Below, piece after piece: positions 35,476 to 44,337 of a DNA stretch of 64,000 nucleotides. A program made the position numbers and the translations under genes. Below the pieces are notes generated by a model. It did not search any database. It had not been told where the DNA came from and saw nothing but the letters and a program-made list of their open reading frames with translations. Source of the DNA: Woeseia oceani (GTDB taxonomy: Bacteria > Pseudomonadota > Gammaproteobacteria > Steroidobacterales > Woeseiaceae); the NCBI RefSeq assembly GCF_001677435.1, contig NZ_CP016268.1, forward strand, positions 3,523,001-3,587,000. Reading direction: 5' to 3'. Numbering within the stretch: the stretch's first letter is position 1; the number at the start of each line of letters is the position of its first letter.

Positions 35476-37854
35476 TTAGTCGAAGCGTTTGCCGAAGCGT
35501 ATCCCGAACGACCTTGGCCGGTTGGTGTACGTCCGGGAATCAAGCGCCCCGCCGTAGCTCGGTATCGAGATGTCGATCTGCGCACGTTCGTCTGTCACGT
35601 TGTTCAGGAACAGATCAACGTTCCAGTCTTCGCCCTGAATACCGGCGGACAGATTAACCAGCGTGTAAGCCGCCTGTTTCACCCGCAATGCCGTTTCCAG
35701 ATCGTTCCAGCTTGAGCCGGTGTACGATGCCGCTGCCTGCAAATAGCCTGGGAAACCCAGCATGTCCACATCGTAGCGGGCGATGGATGTCATCTGCACT
35801 TTCGGCACGTACGGCATTTCCTGACCGGTTGGTGCTCGCGGCGGCAGCCCGTCGTCGCGGTCTTCGCTGGTCTGCCAGTACGGCTCTTCCAGCTCGGCCT
35901 TGTTGAAGGAACCCGCGAACGACAAATTGAGCCGGTCCGTCGCCAGCCATGTCAGGTCAAACTCCGTACCGTAGGTACGTGCCTGGCCAACGTTGCCGAT
36001 GATGGTCAGGTTGGAGATCGAGAAGTCCAGGAACGCGTACTGGAAGTTCTCCCAGTCCAGCATGTAGGCCGCACCGTTGAACCGTACCCGGCCGTCAAGC
36101 AGGGTCGTTTTCCAGCCGATCTCGTGGTTGTAGACCCAGTCGGGCGCGTACTTTGGAATGCCCGGCACGCGCGCCCGGTTGACGCCGCCAGAGCGGAAGC
36201 CTTCCGAGTACGTTGCGTACAACATGGCATCGTCATTCAGACGGTAGTCCAGCGTGATCTTGTAGCTCTCGCCGTCACCCTTTGTCGAATCATCAAGAAT
36301 TCGCGTGTCGAAACACGGGTACTGCACGGTGCCGTTGACCCGGTCTTCCGTGAAGTTGCCGTTGGAATCGTAGGTGCCGGTGCAATGGCCGATAAAGCCA
36401 TTGAAGCCGTACAAGCGGTTGTCGTATTTGAAATGCCGGATGCCCGCGGTGACGCTCAACTGGTCCGTGAAGTCGTAGCCAAACTGACCGAAGTACGCTT
36501 CATCCCGGTCGGTGCGGACCTGATAGGTTTGCCACACAGTGTTGCCGCCTTCGATAACCGAGTTGGCAGAATTCATATCCGGAACAATCCACTGCAGATC
36601 GAAGTTATGCACCTGCTTCTGCGAGAAGGCACCGACGATCCAGTGAAAATCGCTGTCGCCCGTGGACTGCAGGCGTATTTCGTGACTCAGACGGGAAAAG
36701 GTCTCGTCGCCGTGAATGTACTGTGACGGATCGGCACAACCGCCCATTGCATCATAGTGGTAGCAGTCGTAACCCCAACCGGCGTAGAGATCTTCCAGGT
36801 ATTCCGCATAGCCGGTGTAGTCGGAGGTGCTGTCCACGTTGCGATCCAGGTGTGATACCGCGTAGACAAGGTTCAGGCTGTCGGTCAGCTCGCCTTCAAT
36901 GGTCAGTGCTGATTGCAACCAGTCTTCGTCCTGCCCGTCTTCGAAAAACCGCACGGCATTGAGATCACCAAAGTCTTCCGGGTCATGCGCCCAGACACCG
37001 TTGGACTCCTGCTCCTGGTACATCAACCCTGGGGTGACCGTCCAGCGGTCATTGAGATCGATTTTCAGCAGCGCACGACCACCGGTCGTGATGACGTTGT
37101 TGAAGTCGTCTTCCACCAGGTCCGCGTTATCAACCGAGATACCGCTGGCCGCGTAGGTGATGGCGCCCGGGATATTGTCGATGTAGCCGCCCTGCGATTC
37201 ACGCCAGCCGACCAGACGCAATGCCGCACGGTCGGAAATCGGCACGTTCACCATGCCCTCGAGGGTGTAGCCCAGATCGCCGTTCTTGACGGTATCCACG
37301 CCGATGTCGTAGCTGCCCTGGAATTCTTCCATGACCGGTTCGTTGCTGATGATGCGCAGTGTGCCGGCCTGGCTGCCCTGACCAAACAAGGTGCCTTGCG
37401 GGCCCGCCAGGGTTTCGATACGTGCGATGTCGTAGATATGCACGTCAAGGATCTGACCGATGGTCGTGACCGGTTGCTCGTCCAGATAAACGCCGACACT
37501 CGGCATGGAACCGGAATGCACGCCGTCACCGCCGCTGGATATGCCGCGCATGTACAGAATGCCGTAGCCGGGACCCGCTGAGGTGTAGGAGACCGACGGC
37601 AGAAATTCGATGTAGTCCTCGAAGCCGTTGACGTTAAGTTGCTCGAGTTGGGTATTGCCCAGCACTTGCACAGATACCGGCACGTCCTGCAGGTTTTCTG
37701 TGCGTTTCTGTGCGGTGACGACGATTTCTTCAAGCGCTCTGCCTTGTTGAGACTCCTGCGCCACGGCCGGCGTTGCCACCGCCGCCATCAACGCCGAACC
37801 GGTCAGAGCTGCCGAGATCGCAAGCGCTAGCGGCTTCTTTCGATATTCCTGCAT
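35476..37854 (-). CDS. TonB-dependent outer-membrane receptor, probably iron-regulated
   Basis: 792 residues from the ATG with GGGGGAAAG upstream; signal peptide ends TPAVAQ. TonB box EEIVVTAQKR, plug domain (LQDVPVSVQVLGNTQLEQL, ILYMRGISSGG, IARIETLAGPQGTLFGQGSQAG) and barrel with the C-terminal YTNRPRSFGIRFGKRF ending in an aromatic-rich strand. The class resembles receptors abundant in sphingomonads and marine gammaproteobacteria. A Fur-box-like site lies 15-33 bases before the ATG, pointing to iron limitation as the trigger. The divergent neighbour is a TPR-sulfotransferase, a common companion of such receptors. Confidence 0.92.
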   Translation of the reverse strand: MQEYRKKPLALAISAALTGSALMAAVATPAVAQESQQGRALEEIVVTAQKRTENLQDVPVSVQVLGNTQLEQLNVNGFEDYIEFLPSVSYTSAGPGYGILYMRGISSGGDGVHSGSMPSVGVYLDEQPVTTIGQILDVHIYDIARIETLAGPQGTLFGQGSQAGTLRIISNEPVMEEFQGSYDIGVDTVKNGDLGYTLEGMVNVPISDRAALRLVGWRESQGGYIDNIPGAITYAASGISVDNADLVEDDFNNVITTGGRALLKIDLNDRWTVTPGLMYQEQESNGVWAHDPEDFGDLNAVRFFEDGQDEDWLQSALTIEGELTDSLNLVYAVSHLDRNVDSTSDYTGYAEYLEDLYAGWGYDCYHYDAMGGCADPSQYIHGDETFSRLSHEIRLQSTGDSDFHWIVGAFSQKQVHNFDLQWIVPDMNSANSVIEGGNTVWQTYQVRTDRDEAYFGQFGYDFTDQLSVTAGIRHFKYDNRLYGFNGFIGHCTGTYDSNGNFTEDRVNGTVQYPCFDTRILDDSTKGDGESYKITLDYRLNDDAMLYATYSEGFRSGGVNRARVPGIPKYAPDWVYNHEIGWKTTLLDGRVRFNGAAYMLDWENFQYAFLDFSISNLTIIGNVGQARTYGTEFDLTWLATDRLNLSFAGSFNKAELEEPYWQTSEDRDDGLPPRAPTGQEMPYVPKVQMTSIARYDVDMLGFPGYLQAAASYTGSSWNDLETALRVKQAAYTLVNLSAGIQGEDWNVDLFLNNVTDERAQIDISIPSYGGALDSRTYTNRPRSFGIRFGKRFD

Positions 37855-37868
37855 GGTCTTTCCCCCAA

Positions 37869-37887
37869 TCAAATGATTGTCATTCAG
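37869..37887. promoter_or_regulatory. Fur-box-like site upstream of the TonB receptor
   Basis: The minus-strand core AATGACAATCATT matches 12 of 13 central bases of the 19-bp Fur consensus (centre AATGATAATCATT); the outer three bases on each side do not match. Its position just before the ribosome site would block transcription or early elongation when iron is sufficient. Confidence 0.6.
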
Positions 37888-38150
37888 TATTCGTCAGCTA
37901 CAGGTAATGTGCCTTTAGTATTGCTCTGTTTCCGGCAGGCCACTATTACGACTGCAGCGTTGTGATTTCGCAACCGTGACCATCATAATAGCAACGACGC
38001 TCTGCAGGAAACTTATTGTCGGCCAATAGTATGTACCTATCCGTACATCGTTTCCGGCTATGACGTGTTACTTGAGTATTCGTTGCCAAAAACACACAAA
38101 AAGTTCCCTGCGTTACGATCACCCTATGAAATATCGCCCGGAAGCCGCCC
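37888..38150. other. Divergent promoter region between TonB receptor and TPR-sulfotransferase
   Basis: No gene of its own. The AT-richer middle (37960-38120) should hold both promoters. An 18-codon frame (ATG at 38126) overlaps the sulfotransferase start in another frame; I see no strong support for its translation. Confidence 0.4.
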
Positions 38151-40157
38151 ATGCCCAGTGCCACACCCAACCCAGTGAATGACCTGCCCGCCGCCCTGCG
38201 CCTTGCCGTCGACACGTTGCAACGCAACCCGCAGGAGGCACTGGTACAAGCGGAACAGATAGCGTCTGCACACCCGGGTTCGGTGGCCGCATTAAAAATT
38301 AAGGGAGTCTCCCTGCGCTTGCTGGGTGAGCCGTTGAAAGCGCTGGAGGTCATCGAGCCGATCTGCGCACAAGAGCAGGAGTCGGCGGATCTCCTGCACG
38401 AACTGGGCTTGTGCCTCGGCGCGGCCGGACGTGGCGACGAAGCGATTGCCGTGCTGCAGCGCGCTGTCACGCTGGACGAAACGCATGCCGGTGCCTGGCG
38501 CACGCTCGGTGATCAATTCAGCGCCGCCAACAACAAGAGTGCGGCGGAAAGCGCTTACGAGCGGCACCTGGCATTGTCCAGTCGCCACCCCGAACTGGTC
38601 GAAGCCGCACGCTTTCTGCGCGCGGGTAATATCCCCAAGGCAGAACAGCTCACCCGCGATGTACTGAAGAAGGACCCGGTCGATGTCGTCGCTATCCGCA
38701 TGCTCGCGACCATCGGCATCCGGATTGGGCAGTTCGACGACGCCTGCAAACTACTGGAACGCTGTCTGCAGCTCGCGCCCGGCTTCCACATGGCCCGCCA
38801 GAATTATGCGCTGGCGCTGTTTCGTCGCAACGAACTCGACGAAGCGCTTGAGCAGGTCAACAAGCTGCTGATCGCGGAACCGAACAACCCGAATTACCTG
38901 ATCCTGAAAGGCACGATTCTGGTGCGACGCGGCGATCACGAACCCGCGCTCGAATTGTACGAACGCATACTCAAGGACTACCCGAACCAGTCCGCGGTGC
39001 ACATGAACTACGGCCACACGCTGAAATCCGTGGGCCGCCTGGACGAAGGCATACGCGCCTACCGGAAGAGCATTGAACTGAGCCCGAGTGCTGGCGAAGC
39101 TTACTGGAGTCTGGCAAACCTCAAGACTTTCCGCTTCAGCGATGACGACATTCACGCCATGGAGGCGCAGATTAGTAAGGATGGCGATCCTGTCGAACAA
39201 GCACACCTGTCGTTTGCACTCGGCAAGGCCTATGAGGATCGCAAAGAATACGATGCGGCGTTCAATGCCTACCATCGCGGCAATGCCGTGCGCGGTGAGC
39301 AACAACGCTTCGATCCCAAGATCAACGTGGTCAACACGGCGCGCCAGATCAGAACCCTGACCCGCGAATTTTTTGCCGAGCGCGAGGGCTGGGGCTCCTT
39401 GGCAGCGGACCCGATATTTATCGTCGGCTTGCCACGCGCCGGGTCAACCCTGCTCGAACAAATTCTGGCCAGCCACAGCCAGGTGGAAGGCACAGCGGAA
39501 TTGCCGGACATCATAGGCATTTCCCGTGTACTGGGGGAGAAGTCCCGCAAGAACCCGGCTTCTTACTACCCGGAAATTCTCGCGAAGCTCGACCGCCAAA
39601 AGGTTCAGGAGCTGGGCGATGGCTACATCAGCAGCACGTCCGTGCAACGTCATGGCACGCCGTTTTTCATCGACAAGATGCCGAACAACTTTCAGCACAT
39701 CGGGCTGATTCATTTGATCCTGCCGAACGCAAAGATCATTGATGCCCGGCGGCACCCGATGGCCGGCTGCTTCTCCTGCTACAAGCAATTGTTCGCGCGC
39801 GGCCAGACGTTCACCTATGACCTGACTACGCTGGGCCGCTACTACCGCGATTACGTCAGCCTGATGGATCACTGGGATGCGGTACTACCAGGACGGGTAC
39901 ACCGCGTGCAATACGAGGACATGGTCGCGGACAGCGAGCAGCAGATTCGCAATCTGCTCGACTATTGCGGGCTGCCGTTCGAAGAGCAATGCCTGCAGTT
40001 CTACAAGACGGAACGCGTGGTGCGCACGCCGAGCTCAGAGCAGGTCCGGCAACCCATTTACAAAGACGGTCTGGAGCAATGGCGGCACTTTGAACAGCAC
40101 CTCGAGCCGCTGAAAGCAGCGCTCGGCCCCGTGCTCGAGCGCTACCCCATCGATTGA
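38151..40157 (+). CDS. TPR-repeat protein fused to a PAPS-dependent sulfotransferase
   Basis: 668 residues. Residues about 10-370 form a chain of TPR-like helix pairs (for example LGLCLGAAGRGDEAIAVLQRAV, MNYGHTLKSVGRLDEGIRAYRKSI). The C-terminal domain opens with IFIVGLPRAGSTLLEQILAS (about 423-442), the 5'-phosphosulfate binding loop of sulfotransferases. It continues with ELPDI, FIDKMPNNFQHIGLIHLILP and DARRHPMAGCFSCYKQLF, the last carrying the 3'-phosphate R/S site. It should move sulfate from PAPS to an acceptor chosen by the TPR part, perhaps a peptide or the neighbouring receptor's ligand; acceptor unknown. No secretion signal. Confidence 0.9.
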   Translation: MPSATPNPVNDLPAALRLAVDTLQRNPQEALVQAEQIASAHPGSVAALKIKGVSLRLLGEPLKALEVIEPICAQEQESADLLHELGLCLGAAGRGDEAIAVLQRAVTLDETHAGAWRTLGDQFSAANNKSAAESAYERHLALSSRHPELVEAARFLRAGNIPKAEQLTRDVLKKDPVDVVAIRMLATIGIRIGQFDDACKLLERCLQLAPGFHMARQNYALALFRRNELDEALEQVNKLLIAEPNNPNYLILKGTILVRRGDHEPALELYERILKDYPNQSAVHMNYGHTLKSVGRLDEGIRAYRKSIELSPSAGEAYWSLANLKTFRFSDDDIHAMEAQISKDGDPVEQAHLSFALGKAYEDRKEYDAAFNAYHRGNAVRGEQQRFDPKINVVNTARQIRTLTREFFAEREGWGSLAADPIFIVGLPRAGSTLLEQILASHSQVEGTAELPDIIGISRVLGEKSRKNPASYYPEILAKLDRQKVQELGDGYISSTSVQRHGTPFFIDKMPNNFQHIGLIHLILPNAKIIDARRHPMAGCFSCYKQLFARGQTFTYDLTTLGRYYRDYVSLMDHWDAVLPGRVHRVQYEDMVADSEQQIRNLLDYCGLPFEEQCLQFYKTERVVRTPSSEQVRQPIYKDGLEQWRHFEQHLEPLKAALGPVLERYPID

Positions 40158-40164
40158 ACCGGGT

Positions 40165-41091
40165 CTAGTTGCGCACCCGCTCCAGCAACTTGACCGGCAC
40201 GCGCGTGCCGTAGTCGGTTGCGCCGGCGAGCCGCGAGAAATACCAGTGACTGAGTTCGGTAATTTGCCGGATGCTGTCGTTGATTTCGGCGGTATCACCG
40301 TAGTTGCCCATCATCGCCAGTGCGTACGGGCGACCTTCCAGATCCACAACACCCCATGAGGTTGCTACACCGGCAATGGAGCCGGTTTTCTGCAACACAC
40401 GAATGCCATTGGGCGTGCCTGCCTGAATCGGCCCCGCGTGTCGAATGGCCAGTATGGCCTGCATCTCGGCACAGGCTTCGCCGCTGATCGGCAAATCGCA
40501 GCGCAGTATCCGCTGCATCAGTTTCGCGGCCGAGGTCGGGGTGGCGATATTTTCGTTGCCGCGGGCACTTTGCTCCTGGCGGATCATCCGGCGCTGCAAA
40601 CGAATATCGCCAAAACCGAGATCGGCCATCACGGCGTTGACGTTGTCCATGCCGGTTTGCTCGATCAGGATATTCGTCGCCATGTTGTCGGAGACGGTGA
40701 TCATCAGAATCGCGAGGTCGTGCAGCGAAAGTGCCGAGTCGCCATCACTGAAATGCGTCAGGTAACCGCTACCGCCAACCCGGTCTGCTTTGCGGATAGG
40801 CACTGACCGCGTCAGATCCATTTCGCCGCGTTCCTGGCGCACGTACATGGCCGTGAGAATGGAAATCTTGATCGCGCTGCCCTGCGGGAAGATTTCCGAT
40901 TCGTTGACGCCGAACACACGGTTCCCGTCGATGTCCACGACGGCAACACCGAGTACACCAGGCAAGTCGTCCGCGATGCGTTCGATTCCTTGTTGAAACT
41001 TGTTCGCCAGAATTTCCTGGTGAGCCTCTTGCGCCATACCGGCCGTAGCCATCAAAAGCAAAGCAGTAACCAAACAAACCGAACGAATCAT
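40165..41091 (-). CDS. Exported serine hydrolase with class A beta-lactamase fold, lacking the deacylation Glu
   Basis: 308 residues; ATG with GGAG six bases upstream (a start six codons earlier is weaker) and a signal peptide ending AGMAQ. Class A boxes are S72-A-I-K75, S134-D135-N136 and K235-T236-G237. The omega-loop region between SDN and TP (residues about 160-185, with RMIRQEQSARGNENIATP) shows no ExxLN motif with the usual Glu166. The enzyme may thus acylate but not hydrolyse beta-lactams efficiently; a D,D-peptidase or esterase role is likely. It is convergent with the TPR-sulfotransferase. Confidence 0.87.
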   Translation of the reverse strand: MIRSVCLVTALLLMATAGMAQEAHQEILANKFQQGIERIADDLPGVLGVAVVDIDGNRVFGVNESEIFPQGSAIKISILTAMYVRQERGEMDLTRSVPIRKADRVGGSGYLTHFSDGDSALSLHDLAILMITVSDNMATNILIEQTGMDNVNAVMADLGFGDIRLQRRMIRQEQSARGNENIATPTSAAKLMQRILRCDLPISGEACAEMQAILAIRHAGPIQAGTPNGIRVLQKTGSIAGVATSWGVVDLEGRPYALAMMGNYGDTAEINDSIRQITELSHWYFSRLAGATDYGTRVPVKLLERVRN

Positions 41092-41166
41092 GCGTAACTC
41101 CAAAATCAAATGAAAAGTAAAACGAGCTGACCATACGTCAGCCCGTTGCGACGGAATACCAATTAA

Positions 41167-42048
41167 TCAGGCAAGGTGCTTGCGGAAGAAGGCGATTGTG
41201 CGTTCCCAGGCGAGGTCGGCAGCCGCTTCGTCGAAGCGCGGCGTTGAGTTGTTGTGGAAACCGTGGCGCGTTCCCGGGTAGGTGTGCATTTCAAACTCAA
41301 CGCCGTTGGCCTCCAGCGCGGCCGCGTAGTCTTCGCGCATCGCGTTGACGCGCGGGTCTTCTTCCGCGTAGTGAATCAACAACGGAGCGGAAATTTTCGG
41401 TACATCGGCAGTGTCGGCTGCGCCACCATAGAACGGCACGCCGGCATCGAGATCGTCACCGAGGATGACCGCCAGCGCGTTGGTCGAGCTGCCGCCCCAG
41501 CAAAAGCCGGTTGCACCCAGCTTGCCGGTGGAGAGCTCATGCCGCTTCAGGTAACGCGCACTGTTGACCATGTCCTGCAACAACTTGCCGCGGTCGAGAC
41601 TGGCTTGCATTGCACGGCCATCGTCGTCATTGCCAGGATAACCACCGATGGGCGCCAAACCGTCAGGCGCCAGCGCGAGGAAGCCGGCAACCGCCGCCCG
41701 GCGCGCAACATCTTCTATGTACGGATTCAGGCCGCGATTCTCGTGCATCACCAGCACGGCCGGGAACGGTCCATCACTCGCAGGCTGCACGAGGTAGCCG
41801 CGCATCTCCCCGGAACTGCCGCCCGGTGATGCGTAGTTGACGTAACGCGCCTTGATCCGTTCATCCGTGAAAGAAATGGTCGCTGCGTCGGCGTAGTTTG
41901 GCAACAGGCTCTCGGCCAGCGTGAGTGCAGACACACCGCCTACGGTAATCTTCGCTGCACGATCGAAGAACTGCCGACGGGTGAGACGACCGTGACAGTA
42001 ATTGTCATACAACTCGTAGACCTTTGAATCGTTGTCCTGCTTACTCAT
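41167..42048 (-). CDS. Tat-exported dienelactone hydrolase family protein
   Basis: 293 residues; AGGAGATT ribosome site. R24-R25-Q-F-F within LTRRQFFDRAA followed by a hydrophobic stretch is a twin-arginine signal. The alpha/beta-hydrolase core has nucleophile C183 in GATGFCWGGSS, D231 in YAEEDPRVN and H262 in PGTRHGF, the Cys-Asp-His triad of dienelactone hydrolases. The family opens lactones in chloroaromatic breakdown, but many periplasmic members act on other esters; nothing nearby specifies the substrate. The serine hydrolase gene follows downstream on the same strand after about 75 bases. Confidence 0.9.
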   Translation of the reverse strand: MSKQDNDSKVYELYDNYCHGRLTRRQFFDRAAKITVGGVSALTLAESLLPNYADAATISFTDERIKARYVNYASPGGSSGEMRGYLVQPASDGPFPAVLVMHENRGLNPYIEDVARRAAVAGFLALAPDGLAPIGGYPGNDDDGRAMQASLDRGKLLQDMVNSARYLKRHELSTGKLGATGFCWGGSSTNALAVILGDDLDAGVPFYGGAADTADVPKISAPLLIHYAEEDPRVNAMREDYAAALEANGVEFEMHTYPGTRHGFHNNSTPRFDEAAADLAWERTIAFFRKHLA

Positions 42049-42080
42049 TTTGTGAATCTCCTGACATCAACGTTTGTTTG

Positions 42081-43073
42081 TTACTTCAGTCTCTCGACCA
42101 ATTCCACCCGGCGATTCTTCGCCCGGCCGGCATCGCTGGCGTTCGAATAGGAAGGCACTAACGGTCCGACGCCGTGCGGCTGTAATCGTTCCGAGCCCAC
42201 GCCGTAATCACGCTGCAAGGTATCAACGACCGCCATTGCACGATCCGACGACAATTTTTGATTGTAGGAAAACGTGCCGACGGAATCCGTGTGGCCAACA
42301 ACGTAGAACACTTTGTCCGGCTGTGTCGCGAGAAACTCAACAATAGCTTTTAGCGCCTCATCGGACTCCGGCTTAAGCGTGGCTTTGTCATGATCGAAAT
42401 AGATACCATCAAGCACAACCCGCCCGTACTCGAGAATATCGGCGCCGATAGCTTCCGCATCCACCGCAACCAGCCCGGTCTCCGCCGCTTCGACTTCGAT
42501 GATGTCGATCAGCGTGCCGACGTAGTTGGAAGAATGCTGTTCAACGTTGACCAGTGCATAGACAATACCTGCGGCGCGCTCCTTACGCGCGACGATCGAA
42601 CCAGCACCACCCGACGACGAAGTTCCGGAAAACATCGTACCGACCTCACCCGGTTTGTTGGCCGGATTCTGTCGAAACATTACTTCCATCCATTGGTTGC
42701 TACCAACATCCCCGCCACGACGATCAGCACTGATGCCCTTCGCAAGAATCTCGAAATCTTCCGCCTCAAGCGAGTCAAGGTAGTTCTTGTAGATTTCTGA
42801 ATAGGTACGGTCCGTGCCCTGATAACGATAGAAGGTGCGTGTCACCCGCCCTTCCGTATCGATCCAGTCGCCGATAGCGCGGTAGCCGGTCACGGGCCCA
42901 ACAGGCACTCGGTACGGTAGATAATTTTCGATGTGCTGCCAGCGAATCTCCTGGCCGGGGTAACGTGAGATCAACGGGTGCTCCTGCACACCGTCTATGT
43001 CTTCGGCGACTGCAACCTGTGTTATCAGGCCCGCTGCAAGTAGTAGGGCAGCGATGGCGAGGCGTAATTTCAT
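42081..43073 (-). CDS. OmpA-family outer-membrane/periplasmic protein
   Basis: 330 residues; ATG with GAGGAAATAATA upstream; signal peptide ends TQVAVA. The first 220 residues form a mixed alpha/beta domain (HIENYLPYRVPVGPVTGYRAIG, a DUF4892-like look) with no known catalytic motif. The C-terminal third is the OmpA-like peptidoglycan-binding domain (IYFDHDKATLKPESDEALKAI, VGHTDSVGTFSYNQKLSSDRA, AKNRRVELVERL), with the Asp and Arg that grip diaminopimelate. It probably links the envelope to peptidoglycan. The DLH gene follows after about 30 bases. Confidence 0.9.
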   Translation of the reverse strand: MKLRLAIAALLLAAGLITQVAVAEDIDGVQEHPLISRYPGQEIRWQHIENYLPYRVPVGPVTGYRAIGDWIDTEGRVTRTFYRYQGTDRTYSEIYKNYLDSLEAEDFEILAKGISADRRGGDVGSNQWMEVMFRQNPANKPGEVGTMFSGTSSSGGAGSIVARKERAAGIVYALVNVEQHSSNYVGTLIDIIEVEAAETGLVAVDAEAIGADILEYGRVVLDGIYFDHDKATLKPESDEALKAIVEFLATQPDKVFYVVGHTDSVGTFSYNQKLSSDRAMAVVDTLQRDYGVGSERLQPHGVGPLVPSYSNASDAGRAKNRRVELVERLK

Positions 43074-43305
43074 TATTATTTCCTCGTTGGCTTGCGTGGA
43101 TTGAATCACGAAGACTAGCCAGTTTCGGCGTTGAGGGCCAGCATCGGCCAGCCGCTGAGCCGCGCCGGAACGGCCCGATACTTTCTGCAGGGTCTCTTCG
43201 GATTTATGAGATAGCCTTCCTGTATCTGGCTCCAAGCAATCCCAACGATTGGCTCTTTTTTATCTCGCAATGCCGAAACCATAATGAGTTCGCCTTCAAT
43301 GGCAT

Positions 43306-44337
43306 TTGCCAGTTCAGACCAGTCGCGCAAAGGAGAGGGCTATTATTCAGTTTGCTGTCAGGAATAAAGTAGTGGTGACAATCGCAGCGTTACTCTCAAT
43401 GGGAACGTCCGTAGCCGAGCCGACGGATCTGGCGGCTGTGTCGACAGCACCAGTCCAGTACGAGCCTGGCCAGGTATACGAAACGGCGGATGGCTGGATC
43501 GAATACCATGCTGGCAACCTGCCGATCATCGTCTCGGCGCCGCACGGCGGGCGATTGACACCGTCGTCGATCCCTGACCGAACGGCGGATGCATGCGGGG
43601 GCGAAATCGTCACCAGTGTTGATACCAACACCGCGGAACTAGCGCTTGCGCTTAAGGAAAAATTCCACGAGCACAGCGGGAAATACCCGCACGTCATCAT
43701 CAATCGGTTGAAGCGTACGAAACTGGACGCAAACCGTGACAAGACGCTGGCTTCATGCGGCAATGCCGGGGCGGAGAATGCATGGGAGAGCTTCCTGCGA
43801 CTGATCGAAGCGGCCAAGGCACAAGCCGTTGCTAACGCCTGGGGCAAAGGGTTCTATATAGACGTCCACGGTATGCGTGGCTCAGAAACGCAACTGGGTT
43901 TTCTATTGTCGCGAGCGGATCTACAGGAAAGTAACTCAGCGCTGAACGAGAATCCTGAGTATCGAAACAAGAGTTCAGTCCAAACTTTCGCGGCAGACTC
44001 GCCTATCGATTTTGCACAGTTGTTACGAGGCGATAACGCGATTGGCACAAAACTGGTCCACGATGGCTTCCCGACTGTACCGAGCAAACAAAAGGGCTCA
44101 CCAACACCCGACAAAACCTATTTCGCCGGCGGCTACAACACCGGTCGACACGGTTGCCGCAGCGGCGGCAAAGTCTGTGGCTTACAAGTCGAAACGCCGT
44201 ACAAAGGTGTTCGCGACAACGACAAAAACCGTATGGCATTCGCAGAATCGCTGGTGCAGGCCGTCGATGTATTCCTCGACCACAACTTTGGGTTCGACAT
44301 TCGCTCTCCGAAAGAGGGAGATCGTAGTGGATATTAA
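43306..44337 (+). CDS. Exported N-formylglutamate amidohydrolase-like protein
   Basis: Open for 343 codons from a TTG without a ribosome site. Motifs of the formylglutamate amidohydrolase family are present: LPIIVSAPHGGRLTP, SVDTNTAELALAL, IINRLKRTKLDANRD, FYIDVHGM (metal His) and the Cys-containing GCRSGGKVCGLQVETPY. The signal peptide is best read from NKVVVTIAALLSMGTSVA. A strong AAAGGAGAGG site (43329-43338) is followed at ideal spacing by ATT codons, not by ATG/GTG/TTG (see findings); GTG at 43372 is another option. Base composition is lower in GC than the surroundings. Substrate uncertain because no hut genes are near. Confidence 0.8.
   Translation: MPVQTSRAKERAIIQFAVRNKVVVTIAALLSMGTSVAEPTDLAAVSTAPVQYEPGQVYETADGWIEYHAGNLPIIVSAPHGGRLTPSSIPDRTADACGGEIVTSVDTNTAELALALKEKFHEHSGKYPHVIINRLKRTKLDANRDKTLASCGNAGAENAWESFLRLIEAAKAQAVANAWGKGFYIDVHGMRGSETQLGFLLSRADLQESNSALNENPEYRNKSSVQTFAADSPIDFAQLLRGDNAIGTKLVHDGFPTVPSKQKGSPTPDKTYFAGGYNTGRHGCRSGGKVCGLQVETPYKGVRDNDKNRMAFAESLVQAVDVFLDHNFGFDIRSPKEGDRSGY

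Noticed and set aside
43115-43330. 71-codon minus-strand frame between OmpA and the amidohydrolase-like gene
   Set aside because: TTG start without ribosome site, no recognisable fold, and it overlaps the ribosome site of the divergent gene.
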